Shown here piece after piece: positions 7,497 through 17,491 of a stretch of 64,000 nucleotides of DNA. The stretch's first letter is position 1. Each line of letters starts with the position of its first letter. The notes under the pieces are model-generated. The model made no database searches. It worked only from the letters and a program-made list of their open reading frames with translations, and was not told the DNA's origin. A program made the position numbers and the translations under genes. The stretch comes from Stenotrophomonas ginsengisoli (lineage in GTDB: Bacteria > Pseudomonadota > Gammaproteobacteria > Xanthomonadales > Xanthomonadaceae): contig NZ_LDJM01000032.1 in assembly GCF_001431485.1 (NCBI RefSeq), positions 1-64,000 of the forward strand, in the 5' to 3' direction.

Positions 7497-8120
7497 ATGA
7501 GCGATTCGATCCGCGAACAGTTGCTGGGCATGGGCTTCAAGCCGGCCCCCAAACCCGAACGCAAGCCCCAGGACCGCAAGCCGGGCCAGGGCAACGGACC
7601 GCGTGGCGCGGCCGGGCGCAACCCCAGGCCGGGCAGCAAGGGCCAGGGCGCACCGCGCCAGGACGCCCGCCCGGCCGGCAAGCCGCGCAGCCAGGAAGAG
7701 ATGGACCTGGCCAAGGCCTACGCCATCCGCGCCCAGACCGAAAAGCGCGAGAAGCTCGAGGCCGAGGCCGCCAAGCAGGAAGCGGCACGCCTGCGCCGTG
7801 AGGCCAAGGCCCGCTTCGACGAATTTGTCGCCGGCAAGTCGTTGAATGTGGACGCGGCCGATATCGCCCGCCACTTTGAGTACGGCGGCAAGATCAAGCG
7901 TGTCTACGTCACCGCCGAGCAGCTCAAGGCGCTCAATGCCGGTGAGCTGGGCGTGCTGCAGCAAAACGGCCGCTATCTGGTGGTTGCTGCAGCGGTGCTG
8001 GCCGAGGCCGAGGCGATCTTCCCGCAGGGCGTGGCCCTGAAGGTGGACCCGGACGCACCGGTGGCAGCGGACCCGTATTCGGATCCGCAATACCAGATTC
8101 CCGATGACCTGGTCTGGTAA
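7497..8120 (+). CDS. DUF2058 (YaiL-like) protein
   Basis: A 207-residue basic cytosolic protein matching the DUF2058/YaiL layout: an N-terminal SDSIREQLLGMGF motif, a long Lys/Arg/Pro/Gln-rich disordered linker (about residues 15-65), a charged helical segment, and a C-terminal domain ending in DDLVW. The family is annotated as nucleoprotein- or polynucleotide-associated, with no proven reaction. The ATG at 7497 is chosen over an ATT or ATG a few codons upstream because the family begins MSDS. It follows slyX closely and ends before a strong hairpin. Confidence 0.8.
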   Translation: MSDSIREQLLGMGFKPAPKPERKPQDRKPGQGNGPRGAAGRNPRPGSKGQGAPRQDARPAGKPRSQEEMDLAKAYAIRAQTEKREKLEAEAAKQEAARLRREAKARFDEFVAGKSLNVDAADIARHFEYGGKIKRVYVTAEQLKALNAGELGVLQQNGRYLVVAAAVLAEAEAIFPQGVALKVDPDAPVAADPYSDPQYQIPDDLVW

Positions 8121-8140
8121 AGGCCGTCAGCTGGATGCAG

Positions 8141-8172
8141 CAAGGCCCGGAGCGATCCGGGCCTTGTTGTTC
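8141..8172. terminator. Rho-independent terminator
   Basis: CAAGGCCCGGA (8141-8151) and TCCGGGCCTTG (8156-8166) form a perfect 11-bp stem with a GCGA loop, followed by TTGTTC. It ends the slyX/DUF2058 unit and may also serve the convergent gene. Confidence 0.8.
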
Positions 8173-8199
8173 ATGCCTTGCAGCGCTTGATGGGCGACT

Positions 8200-8760
8200 T
8201 CAGCCTCCGGTGGCCGGCGGATCGGTGTAATTGGCGCTGATCACCGCACGCAGGCTGGCATCGGCGGCCGGGTCGATGGTCATCATCAGCAGCACCGCCC
8301 GGGGCTGGCCCGGCTCATGCCAGGTGTACTGGAGGGTGCGGCGTTTGCCGTCGGCCGAGGGCTGGCTTTGGTGCAGGACCTGCACCGGTGCTGGCGCGGC
8401 CCTGCCCAGGGTGTTGAATTCGTCCTCCAGCAGGGCCGCATCGCCCTGGCGCACGAACACGGTGCACAGGCCACGGTCCTGACGGGCTACCGCATGGCTG
8501 CGCTGGAACGGATCGGCCACCAGCCAGGCCTTGCCCGGCTGGCCCTGCAGGAAGCTGCTGTCTTCCTCCAGCGGCTGGCCGATACTGCCCATCAACTGCT
8601 CCAGCATCGCCGGGTCGGCCAGGCTGCGCAGACAGGCATCGGCATACAGGCGCACCGGCAGGCGTTCGGCACTGCCGGGCGCGGCGGTGGCGGGCTCCTG
8701 GGCGCTGGCCGGCAGGGCGCCGGCCAGGGCGAGAAGGCTCAGACAGACCAACTGACGCAT
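8200..8760 (-). CDS. Secreted protein of unknown function
   Basis: A 186-residue protein with a clean Sec signal (residues 1-20, ending PASA). The mature part is globular, with two cysteines (in YADACLRSL and GLCTVF), and has no family I can name with confidence. The start is supported by AAGGAG eight bases upstream, and a TATAGC hexamer at 8793-8798 could be its -10. It is convergent with the DUF2058 gene and followed upstream by the end of the MFS gene. Confidence 0.65.
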   Translation of the reverse strand: MRQLVCLSLLALAGALPASAQEPATAAPGSAERLPVRLYADACLRSLADPAMLEQLMGSIGQPLEEDSSFLQGQPGKAWLVADPFQRSHAVARQDRGLCTVFVRQGDAALLEDEFNTLGRAAPAPVQVLHQSQPSADGKRRTLQYTWHEPGQPRAVLLMMTIDPAADASLRAVISANYTDPPATGG

Positions 8761-8863
8761 GACACCACTCCTTGTGTACGGGAATGGCTGCTATAGCACG
8801 CGGCCGGCCTGGCCATGCCGCTCGGGCCGTGAATCTGTGAGCGCGGGCACGCCAGGCGCAGGA

Positions 8864-10063
8864 TCAGGCGCTGGCGGCGCGGCGCGGGCGGACCCAGATG
8901 AAGGCGATCACGGTGCCGATGAAGGCAAACCCGGCCCCGGCCAGGAAGGCCACCTGGCCATCGCCGAAGCGCCACAGCTGGCCGGCGATCAGTGCGCCGA
9001 GCACGCCACCCAGGCCGGAGGAAAAACCGTAGAACAGGCCCTGGCCATGGCCGTTGAGGCGGCCGGGGAAATAGCCGGCCAGCAGCTGCATGGCCGAGGC
9101 AAAGAAGGCAGCAAAGCCCAGGCAGTGGGTGGCCTGGGCCAGCAGCATCACCGGCAGGTTGTCCGGCCACAGCGCGGTGGCCACCCAGCGCAGGGCGGCA
9201 CTGGCCATGGACACGATCAGCAGCCAGCTGGCATCGAAGCGGCGGAAGATGTGGGAGATGGCAAAAAACACCAGCACCTCGAAGATCACCCCCACCGTCC
9301 ACATCAGGCCGAGCATGCCGGTGGCATAGCCGTGGTTGCTCATGTAGACCGAAAAGAAGGTGTAGTAGGGGCCGAAGGACAGCTGTTCGAGGAAGGCGGC
9401 GATGAAGAAGGCCAGCACCGCCGGCCGCCGCACGATGGCCCAGAAGCCGGCGCGGTCGCCACCGCCGCTGGCCCCTTCCATGTGCCGCGCATAGCGGTTG
9501 CCCATCGCGCTGGCCATCAGCAGGCCGAACAGGGGCAGCATCATCCACGGCAGGTAGGCCGCCCCATAGTGCTGGATCAGCCAGCCAAAGCCGGACACCA
9601 CGGCGATGAAGCCGAACGAGCCCCAGACCCGGATCCGTCCGTAGCGGTGGCTGTCCGCGCCCAGGTGGGTCAGGGTGATGGACTCGAACTGCGGCATCAC
9701 CGCGTTGTAGAAGAAGCAGAACGCGGTCATCGCCACGAACGGCCAGGCCCCGGGCAGCGGCAACAGGAAGGCGCAGAAGGTGAGCAGGGTCAGCAGGCAG
9801 CCGCCCTGCAGCCAGCGGATCGGGCGCGGCGACACTGCCGCGGCACTGGTCCAGATGCTCGGTGCCACCACCCGGGTGGCGTACCACAGGCTCATCATCA
9901 CGCTGATCGCAGTGATGCCCAGGCCCTGGCTTTCCAGATACAGGCTCCAGTACGGGGTAAAGGCGCCCAGCGCGGCGTAGTAGAACAGGTAGAAACTGGA
10001 CAGGCGTGCGACCGGAACACGTTCGGCAAGATCGCCAGGGGCACGCTCAACGGCGGTGGACAT
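8864..10063 (-). CDS. MFS transporter, LacY/HcaT-like
   Basis: A 399-residue twelve-helix major facilitator. The opening FYLFYYAALGAFTPYWSLYL and the RIRVWGSFGFIA segment in the central loop are typical of the MFS_1_like group that includes LacY, nucleoside/H+ symporters and HcaT. The substrate is unknown; aromatic acids or nucleosides are known for relatives. It is the last gene in the methionine-cycle operon, 50 bases after the DUF6508-like gene, so a link to methionine or methyl-group metabolism is possible but unproved. Confidence 0.85.
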   Translation of the reverse strand: MSTAVERAPGDLAERVPVARLSSFYLFYYAALGAFTPYWSLYLESQGLGITAISVMMSLWYATRVVAPSIWTSAAAVSPRPIRWLQGGCLLTLLTFCAFLLPLPGAWPFVAMTAFCFFYNAVMPQFESITLTHLGADSHRYGRIRVWGSFGFIAVVSGFGWLIQHYGAAYLPWMMLPLFGLLMASAMGNRYARHMEGASGGGDRAGFWAIVRRPAVLAFFIAAFLEQLSFGPYYTFFSVYMSNHGYATGMLGLMWTVGVIFEVLVFFAISHIFRRFDASWLLIVSMASAALRWVATALWPDNLPVMLLAQATHCLGFAAFFASAMQLLAGYFPGRLNGHGQGLFYGFSSGLGGVLGALIAGQLWRFGDGQVAFLAGAGFAFIGTVIAFIWVRPRRAASA

Positions 10064-10113
10064 CGTTCAACTCGCAACAGGGGAGTGCAAGGGGGAGGCG
10101 AGAGTGTGCTGGA

Positions 10114-10500
10114 TCAGGCCAGCTCGGACAGGCGCAGCAGCCAGCGCGGCAGATGGCCGTGGGCCAGCATCGCGCCCCAGTGGCCGTCATTGAAACGCTC
10201 GCCGCGCACCATGAAGGTGAGCAGGCTGCGCAGGCGGGCCAGGTCGGCCTGTTCCACCGCGTTGGGGCTGAGCAGCATCTCGGCACTCTGGCCGATGTCG
10301 TACTGGTAGTCGATCCACGGGTCCTGGCCGGCGGCCATGAAGAATTCGACCAGCGGCTTGGGGTAGTACGGCACCGGCGGGCTGCCGGCGGCCGCGTCTT
10401 CGACCAGCCGTCCCGGGCCGGCTTCGACCGCGGCCTGGCCGAGGAGCAGCAGTTGGTGGATGTCGTTCTGGCTGGGCAGGTCGGGGGAAGTCATGTTCAT
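10114..10500 (-). CDS. DUF6508-like protein
   Basis: A 128-residue soluble protein. The block [13 protein letters not shown], followed by [19 protein letters not shown] and a final [11 protein letters not shown], resembles DUF6508 proteins of unknown function; the assignment is from memory of the pattern. Its ATG overlaps the metH stop (ATGA at 10497-10500), so it is translated together with the cobalamin half of methionine synthase. A second ATG two codons later is an alternative start. Confidence 0.65.
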   Translation of the reverse strand: MNMTSPDLPSQNDIHQLLLLGQAAVEAGPGRLVEDAAAGSPPVPYYPKPLVEFFMAAGQDPWIDYQYDIGQSAEMLLSPNAVEQADLARLRSLLTFMVRGERFNDGHWGAMLAHGHLPRWLLRLSELA

Positions 10501-13190
10501 TCCGGGTCGTAGTCCAGGTTGGAGGCCAGCACGCGTTCGGCCTGGGCCAGGGGAATGCCCTTGCGTGCGGCGTAATCGGCCACCTGCTCGCGGCCCAGGC
10601 GGCCGACCACGAAGTACTGGCTGTCGGGGTGGCTGAAGTAATAACCGCAGACCGCGGCGGTAGGCAGCATGGCGTAGCCCTCGGTCAGCTGCATGCCGGC
10701 ATTGGCCGGCGCATCGAGCAGGGCGAACAGGGTGGTCTTTTCGCTGTGTTCCGGGCAGGCCGGATAACCGGGGGCCGGGCGGATGCCGCGGTAGGCCTCC
10801 TCGATCAGGGCCTGGTTGTCCAGCGCCTCATCGCGGGCATAGCCCCAGTAATCGGTGCGCACACGCTGGTGCAGGCGCTCGGCCAGTGCCTCGGCCAGGC
10901 GGTCGGCCAGGGCCTTGAGCAGGATCGCGTTGTAGTCGTCGTGGTCGGCCTCGAAACGGGCCACGTGTGCGTCAATGCCGATCCCGGCGGTGACGGCGAA
11001 GGCGCCGATCCAGTCGGCCTTGCCGCTGCCGGCCGGGGCGATGAAATCGGCCAGGCAGCGGTTGGGACGCTGCACCGGCTTGTCGGCCTGCTGGCGCAGG
11101 AAGTGCAGGACGCTGCTGCTGCCGTCGGCGTGCTGCAGGCGTACGTCATCGCCCTCGGCCTGGGCCGGCCAGAAGCCGAACACGGCGCGGGCGGTCAGCC
11201 ACTTCTCATCAACGATGCGGGCCAGCATCGCCCGTGCATCGGCATACAGGCTGCGTGCCTGTTCGCCGACGATGGCGTCATCCAGGATCGCCGGGAAGCG
11301 CCCGGCCAGTTCCCAGCTCTGGAAGAACGGGGTCCAGTCGATGACCTCGAGCAGATCGGCCAGCGGCCAGTCGTTGACCACATGCAGGCCGGGCTGCCGG
11401 GGTGCCGGCGGGGTATAGCCGGCCCAGTCGGGCTTGAAGGCGCGTTCGCGCGCATGGGCCAGGCTGACCAGACGCTTGGCATCACCGCGGTTGGCATGAC
11501 GGGTGCGGATGGCCGCGTAATCGGCGGCGATGGTATCCATCAACGGGCCGCGCAGGGTGGGCGAGACCAGGCTCTGGGCCGCGCCGACCGCGCGCGAGGC
11601 GTCCTTGGTCCACACCACCGGGTGTTGGTAGGCCGGGGCGATCTTCAGCGCGGTGTGCGCGCGCGAGGTGGTGGCCCCGCCGATCATCAGCGGGATCTGC
11701 AGCCCCTGGCGCTGCAGCTCGCGGGCCACGTGGACCATTTCCTCCAGCGAGGGGGTGATCAGGCCGGACAGGCCGATCAGGTCGGCCTGGTGCTCGATGG
11801 CCGCATCGATGATCTTCTGCGCCGGCACCATCACCCCCAGGTCGATGACCTCGAAGTTGTTGCAGGCCAGGACCACGCCGACGATGTTCTTGCCGATGTC
11901 ATGCACATCGCCCTTGACCGTGGCCATGACCATGCGCCCGGCGCTGCGGTGCTGGCCACCGCCGGCGGCCTTTTCGGCCTCGATGAAGGGCAGCAGGTGG
12001 GCCACGGCCTTCTTCATCACCCGCGCCGACTTGACCACCTGGGGCAGGAACATCTTGCCGGCACCGAACAGGTCGCCGACCTGGTTCATGCCGGCCATCA
12101 GCGGGCCCTCGATCACCTCCAGCGGGCGGCTGGCCTGCAGGCGGGCGGCCTCGGTGTCTTCCTGGATGTGGGCGTCGATGCCATGCACCAGGGCGTGGGC
12201 CAGGCGCTCGGCCACCGGCAGCTGGCGCCAGCTGTCACTGACCACCACCTTCTCGCCCTTGCGCTTGCGGTAGTTGTCGGCGATGGCCAGCAGGCGCTCG
12301 GTGGCGTCGCTGCGGCGGTTCAGCACGACATCCTCCACCCGCTGGCGCAGTTCGGGGTCCAGTTCGTCGATCAGCGGCAGGGCGCCGGCATTGACGATGC
12401 CCATGTCCATGCCGGCCTTGATCGCGTGGTACAGGAACACGGCGTGGATGGCCTGGCGCACCGCCTCGTTGCCGCGGAAGGCAAAGGAGACATTGGACAC
12501 CCCGCCGGAGACATGGCAGTGCGGCAGGCTGGCGCGGATCTGCGCGGTCGCTTCGATGAAGTCCACCGCGTAGTTGTCGTGCTCGGCAATGCCGGTGCCG
12601 ATGGCAAAGATGTTGGGGTCGAAGATGATGTCTTCCGGGGCGAAGTCCAACCGTTCCCGCAGCAGGTGGTAGGCGCGGGAGCAGATGGCCACCTTGCGCG
12701 CGCAGGTGTCGGCCTGGCCGTCCTCGTCAAAGGCCATCACCACCACTGCCGCGCCGTAGCGCTGGACCAGGCGCGCCTGCTCCAGGAAGGTCGCTTCGCC
12801 TTCCTTGAGCGATATCGAATTGACCACGCCCTTGCCCTGCAGGCACTTCAGGCCGGCCTCGATCACGCTCCACCTGGACGAATCGACCATCACCGGAATG
12901 CGGGCGATGTCCGGCTCGGCCATGATCAGGTTCAGGTAGCGCACCATCGCGGCCTCCGAATCGATCAGGCCGTCATCCATGTTGACGTCCAGAATCTGCG
13001 CGCCGGCCTGGACCTGCTGGCTGGCTACCTCCACGGCGGCGCTGTAGTCGCCCTCGCTGATCAGCTTGCGGAACTTCGCACTGCCGGTGACGTTGGTGCG
13101 CTCGCCGATGTTGATGAAGTTCAGCGCCGGAGTGATCACCAGCGGTTCCAGGCCGGACAGGCGGGTGTAGCGGGGAGTGGGGGCGGTCAT
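10497..13190 (-). CDS. metH: Methionine synthase, cobalamin-dependent, pterin/B12/AdoMet part
   Basis: The 897-residue C-terminal part of B12-dependent methionine synthase, which moves the methyl group of 5-methyl-THF to homocysteine through cobalamin. Domains in order: pterin-binding barrel (about 15-290, with [17 protein letters not shown]), cobalamin cap (about 310-410), the B12 Rossmann domain with the cobalt-ligand motif DVHDIG near residue 429, and the AdoMet reactivation domain (about 570-897, with [15 protein letters not shown]). The homocysteine-binding barrel is a separate gene upstream (14053-15120). The start is the ATG at 13190; the longer open frame upstream is inside the methyltransferase gene. 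It overlaps the downstream gene by 4 bases. Confidence 0.96.
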   Translation of the reverse strand: MTAPTPRYTRLSGLEPLVITPALNFINIGERTNVTGSAKFRKLISEGDYSAAVEVASQQVQAGAQILDVNMDDGLIDSEAAMVRYLNLIMAEPDIARIPVMVDSSRWSVIEAGLKCLQGKGVVNSISLKEGEATFLEQARLVQRYGAAVVVMAFDEDGQADTCARKVAICSRAYHLLRERLDFAPEDIIFDPNIFAIGTGIAEHDNYAVDFIEATAQIRASLPHCHVSGGVSNVSFAFRGNEAVRQAIHAVFLYHAIKAGMDMGIVNAGALPLIDELDPELRQRVEDVVLNRRSDATERLLAIADNYRKRKGEKVVVSDSWRQLPVAERLAHALVHGIDAHIQEDTEAARLQASRPLEVIEGPLMAGMNQVGDLFGAGKMFLPQVVKSARVMKKAVAHLLPFIEAEKAAGGGQHRSAGRMVMATVKGDVHDIGKNIVGVVLACNNFEVIDLGVMVPAQKIIDAAIEHQADLIGLSGLITPSLEEMVHVARELQRQGLQIPLMIGGATTSRAHTALKIAPAYQHPVVWTKDASRAVGAAQSLVSPTLRGPLMDTIAADYAAIRTRHANRGDAKRLVSLAHARERAFKPDWAGYTPPAPRQPGLHVVNDWPLADLLEVIDWTPFFQSWELAGRFPAILDDAIVGEQARSLYADARAMLARIVDEKWLTARAVFGFWPAQAEGDDVRLQHADGSSSVLHFLRQQADKPVQRPNRCLADFIAPAGSGKADWIGAFAVTAGIGIDAHVARFEADHDDYNAILLKALADRLAEALAERLHQRVRTDYWGYARDEALDNQALIEEAYRGIRPAPGYPACPEHSEKTTLFALLDAPANAGMQLTEGYAMLPTAAVCGYYFSHPDSQYFVVGRLGREQVADYAARKGIPLAQAERVLASNLDYDPE

Positions 13191-13204
13191 GGTGGGGTCG
13201 TCGG

Positions 13205-14056
13205 TCAGGCAGGGGTGGCGGCCAGGTACAGGGCGGTAACGAAACGGCGCTGCACGCGGCCGGCAAAAACGCGGTCGATCAGGCTGCCCAGCTGGTCCAG
13301 GAAGGCCTGCCGCGCTGCCGGTGGCAGGCGCGCCAGCAGCGGGAAGGTCGCGGCCAGGCCGCACATGCCGGCGCGGTCGCTATGCCAGTCCCAGTGCAGC
13401 AGGTGCGGGCGGATCTGGCAGAAGCCGGCGGCCTGCAGGCGTTGGGTCTGCTGGGCCACATCCAGCGCCGGGTTCAGGGCCGGGCTGGCCGGCTGGCCCG
13501 GCAAGGCGGCAAACAGGGGAGCACTGGCGCGGGCGAACTCATCGGGTTGACGGCTGTCGCCGAACACGTTCCACCACACGGCCAACCGCCCGCCCGGGCG
13601 CAGCAGCTGGTGCAGGCGGGGCAGGGCCACGGCCGGGTCGACCCAGTGCAGTGCGGTGGCGGCAATGGCCGCATCGAAGCGGTGCCGGTCGCCGGCAGAT
13701 TGCAGGGCAGATTCCAGTGGCTGGGCCTGCAGCTGCAGCCGGCCGCTGTCGCAGTGCGCGGCAAAGCGCTGCTGCAGATGACCGCGCAGGGCCGGGTCCG
13801 GCTCCAGGGCAGTGAGCTGCAGGCCGGGATGGGCCAGCAAGTGGGCGGTGGCCTGGCCGGTGCCCGGGCCGACCTCCAGGCAGTGCGCCGGGCCGGTGGC
13901 CAGTGCCGGTGCCAGCCAGGCATCGACCAGTGACCACAGCGCGGTCGGGTAGTCCGGCCGGTGTGCGGCATAGGCGGCCGGATCGCGGCCAAACAGCCCG
14001 CCCGCCGGCACCTGGGCAGCGCTGGTGGGGCAAGCAGCCTGGCCGGTACCTGTCAT
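13205..14056 (-). CDS. Class I SAM-dependent methyltransferase
   Basis: A 283-residue methyltransferase: motif I is [16 protein letters not shown] (about residues 59-74), followed by an acidic ALEPD at the end of strand beta-2, ATALHWVDP as motif II/III and [11 protein letters not shown] after it. The helical C-terminal half may set substrate choice; the substrate is unknown. The gene lies between the two halves of methionine synthase, with an ATGA overlap to the homocysteine half (14053-14056) and 14 bases before the other half, so it is expressed with them. Consuming SAM and making SAH, it would fit the same methyl cycle. Confidence 0.85.
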   Translation of the reverse strand: MTGTGQAACPTSAAQVPAGGLFGRDPAAYAAHRPDYPTALWSLVDAWLAPALATGPAHCLEVGPGTGQATAHLLAHPGLQLTALEPDPALRGHLQQRFAAHCDSGRLQLQAQPLESALQSAGDRHRFDAAIAATALHWVDPAVALPRLHQLLRPGGRLAVWWNVFGDSRQPDEFARASAPLFAALPGQPASPALNPALDVAQQTQRLQAAGFCQIRPHLLHWDWHSDRAGMCGLAATFPLLARLPPAARQAFLDQLGSLIDRVFAGRVQRRFVTALYLAATPA

Positions 14057-15120
14057 GCGCTGGCCGGCAAGGGGCGCGGGGCGATGGCCTGCACTGTCGC
14101 GGCAATGGCGGCGATGTGCTCCGGGGTGGTGCCGCAGCAGCCGCCGACCAGGTTGAGCAGGCCATCGGCGGCAAAACCGTGCAGGATCGCGGCCATTTCG
14201 TCCGGCTGCTGGTCATAGCCGCCGAAGGCATTGGGCAGGCCGGCATTGGGATGGGCGCTGATCGCACAGGGCACGGTCTGGGCCAGGGCGGCGATGTAGG
14301 GACGCAACTCGGCCGCACCCAGCGCGCAGTTCAGGCCGATGGCCAGGGGGCGGGCATGCAGCAGGGAGATGGCGAAGGCTTCGGCAGTCTGCCCGGACAG
14401 GGTGCGCCCGGAGGCATCGGTGATGGTGCCGGAGATCATCACCGGCAGGCGGGCGCCACGCGCGGCGAAGGCATCGTCGATGGCAAACAGCGCGGCCTTG
14501 GCGTTGAGGGTGTCAAACACCGTTTCCACCATGATGATGTCCGCGCCGCCATCGATCAGGCCATCGGTGGCCAGGCGGTAGTCGGCGCGCAGGGCATCGA
14601 AACTGGTGTTGCGGGCACCCGGGTCGTTGACGTCCGGGCTGATCGAGGCGGTGCGGCTGGTCGGCCCCAGCACGCCGATGACAAAGCGCGGCTTGTGCGG
14701 CGTTGCCGCCGCGGCGGCATCGCAACAGGCACGTGCCAGGCGGGCACCGGCCACGTTGAGCTCGTAGACCAGGTGTTCCAGGCGGTAATCGGACTGGCTG
14801 GCCGCGGTGGCATTGAAGGTGTTGGTCTCCACCAGGTCCGCGCCGGCGGCCAGGTAGGCGTTGTGCACCCCGGCCACCAGTTCGGGGCGGGTCAGCAGGA
14901 GCAGGTCGTTGTTGCCCTTCAGGTCCACCCCGATGCCATCGGCCGGCGGCTGCCCGGCATCGAATCCGGCGGCAAAGCGCTGGCCGCGGTAATCGGCCTC
15001 GCCCAGCTGGTGGCGTTGCAGCATGGTGCCCATGGCGCCGTCGATGATCAGGATGCGCTGGGCCATGGCGGCAATCAGCGCGTTGGCACGTTCGGGGTGG
15101 AGCCAGGGCAGGGTAGGCAT
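14053..15120 (-). CDS. metH: Methionine synthase, homocysteine-binding part
   Basis: A 355-residue homocysteine S-methyltransferase barrel, the N-terminal module of MetH as a separate protein. It binds homocysteine through zinc; the expected cysteine ligands are in GLNCALG and the GGCCGTT pair near the C-terminus. The opening [13 protein letters not shown] and [11 protein letters not shown] are the family blocks. It probably works with the 897-residue part encoded 863 bases downstream. The ATG overlaps the stop of the regulator gene (TGATG at 15118-15122). The split is not a frameshift: each half has a full domain set and its own start. Confidence 0.95.
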   Translation of the reverse strand: MPTLPWLHPERANALIAAMAQRILIIDGAMGTMLQRHQLGEADYRGQRFAAGFDAGQPPADGIGVDLKGNNDLLLLTRPELVAGVHNAYLAAGADLVETNTFNATAASQSDYRLEHLVYELNVAGARLARACCDAAAAATPHKPRFVIGVLGPTSRTASISPDVNDPGARNTSFDALRADYRLATDGLIDGGADIIMVETVFDTLNAKAALFAIDDAFAARGARLPVMISGTITDASGRTLSGQTAEAFAISLLHARPLAIGLNCALGAAELRPYIAALAQTVPCAISAHPNAGLPNAFGGYDQQPDEMAAILHGFAADGLLNLVGGCCGTTPEHIAAIAATVQAIAPRPLPASA

Positions 15121-16049
15121 CAGTTGCGGTAGGCCAGCAGGGTGATCACTTCGAAGTGGGGCGGGCGGCGTTCGCGGGTCACGGTTTCCACCGTGGCCAC
15201 TTCCAACCCGGATTTTTCACAGAACTTGCGCAGCTCCTTGGCGGTAAAGCCCAGGTTGACGTGGCCATAGGCCTCCACCGCGGTGCGGTGTTCGTGCTTG
15301 GCCAGCGAGGACAGCAGCAGGCGCCCGCCCGGGCGCAGCACGCGGGCGGCCTCGGCCACGGCCTGGGCCGGCTTGTCGGCGTACACCAGCGCATGCATCA
15401 GCACCACCAGGTCAAAGCTGGCAGCGGCAAAGGGCAGGGTGTGCATGTCGGCTTCCTGCACCTCCACATTGGGCAGGCGGCGCAGGCGCTCCGACGCGGT
15501 GGCCACCACCCGGGCGCTGGTGTCGATGCAGACATAGCGCTGCGCATGCGGGGCCACCAGCTCGGCCAGCACGCCGTCACCGGAGGCAATGTCCAGCACG
15601 TCACCGGCTTCGAGCAGGGGCAGGGCGCTGCGCGCCAGCGCTTCCCAGGTGCGGCCCGGGGAGTAGTGGCGTTCCATGTCACCGGCCACGGTGTCGGCCC
15701 AGTTCTGCTCGGCGGCGCGGCTGGCCAGCACCCCGGCCACGCGCTCGGCATCCTGGCGCAGCAACGGATCGTCACTGCCCGACTTCAAGGCATGCCACAA
15801 TGCACGCTGCGCCGCATCCAGCTGGGCCTCGTCAAAACGGTAATAGGCCGATACGCCGGAGCGGCGGTCACGCACCAGGCCGGCTTCCTTGAGCCGGGCC
15901 AGATGGGTCGACACACGTGGCTGGGCCAGGCGGGTGATGGCCGACAGTTCGGCCACGGTGAGTTCCTCGCCTTCCAGCAGGGCCAGCAGACGCACACGGG
16001 TGGCGTCTGCAAAGACCTTCAAACGGGTCGACCAATCTTCAAGATCCAT
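15120..16049 (-). CDS. ArsR-family regulator fused to a SAM methyltransferase domain
   Basis: A 309-residue protein. Residues 1-95 are an ArsR winged helix ([34 protein letters not shown]) without the cysteines of metal sensors. Residues 110-309 are a class I methyltransferase fold with motif [17 protein letters not shown] and [12 protein letters not shown]. Such fusions next to metH fit regulators of the methionine cycle that sense SAM or SAH (SahR-like); whether the domain has activity is unknown. It heads the metH operon and overlaps the next gene. A palindrome 12 bases upstream of its ATG is the likely site of autoregulation. Confidence 0.88.
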   Translation of the reverse strand: MDLEDWSTRLKVFADATRVRLLALLEGEELTVAELSAITRLAQPRVSTHLARLKEAGLVRDRRSGVSAYYRFDEAQLDAAQRALWHALKSGSDDPLLRQDAERVAGVLASRAAEQNWADTVAGDMERHYSPGRTWEALARSALPLLEAGDVLDIASGDGVLAELVAPHAQRYVCIDTSARVVATASERLRRLPNVEVQEADMHTLPFAAASFDLVVLMHALVYADKPAQAVAEAARVLRPGGRLLLSSLAKHEHRTAVEAYGHVNLGFTAKELRKFCEKSGLEVATVETVTRERRPPHFEVITLLAYRN

Positions 16050-16060
16050 AAATATCCATT

Positions 16061-16078
16061 TATCGCGATATAGCGATA
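16061..16078. promoter_or_regulatory. Operator palindrome of the metH operon
   Basis: TATCGC-GATATA-GCGATA: an 18-bp palindrome with one mismatched pair, in an AT-rich patch that stands out from the GC-rich surroundings. It begins 12 bases upstream of the regulator's ATG, where an ArsR-type repressor would block transcription. The acyl-CoA dehydrogenase gene starts 128 bases away on the other strand. Confidence 0.7.
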
Positions 16079-16205
16079 TTTTGCGCTCCGGCAGCGCTCA
16101 CGGTCAAGCCTGCTGGTACGTACGGCGCCGTCCTCTTGCACTGCGGCAAGGCTTTTTTCAGGGCAATCGTTACACTCGAAACTTCTTTGTCAGGAGTGTT
16201 TCGTC

Positions 16206-17354
<1,149 letters not shown>

Positions 17355-17491
17355 TTGTGCCGATTTGCGCAGCCAGAGCTGGCGGCGCAGGTCAATGATG
17401 CTGCGCAACAGGTAAATAAAACCGCACTGGTTACACTGCCTGCCATATTGAAATTTTCCCTTTTCCGGCCGCACCCACTGTCGCTTTCTCT

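Noticed and set aside
10497-15120. A frameshifted or broken metH
   Set aside because: The two parts meet at a domain boundary, each has a start in an overlap with its neighbour, and a complete gene lies between them, so this is a true split.
16050-16205. A SAM or SAH riboswitch upstream of the metH operon
   Set aside because: The regulator ATG is only 12 bases from the palindrome, so there is no leader long enough for a riboswitch.
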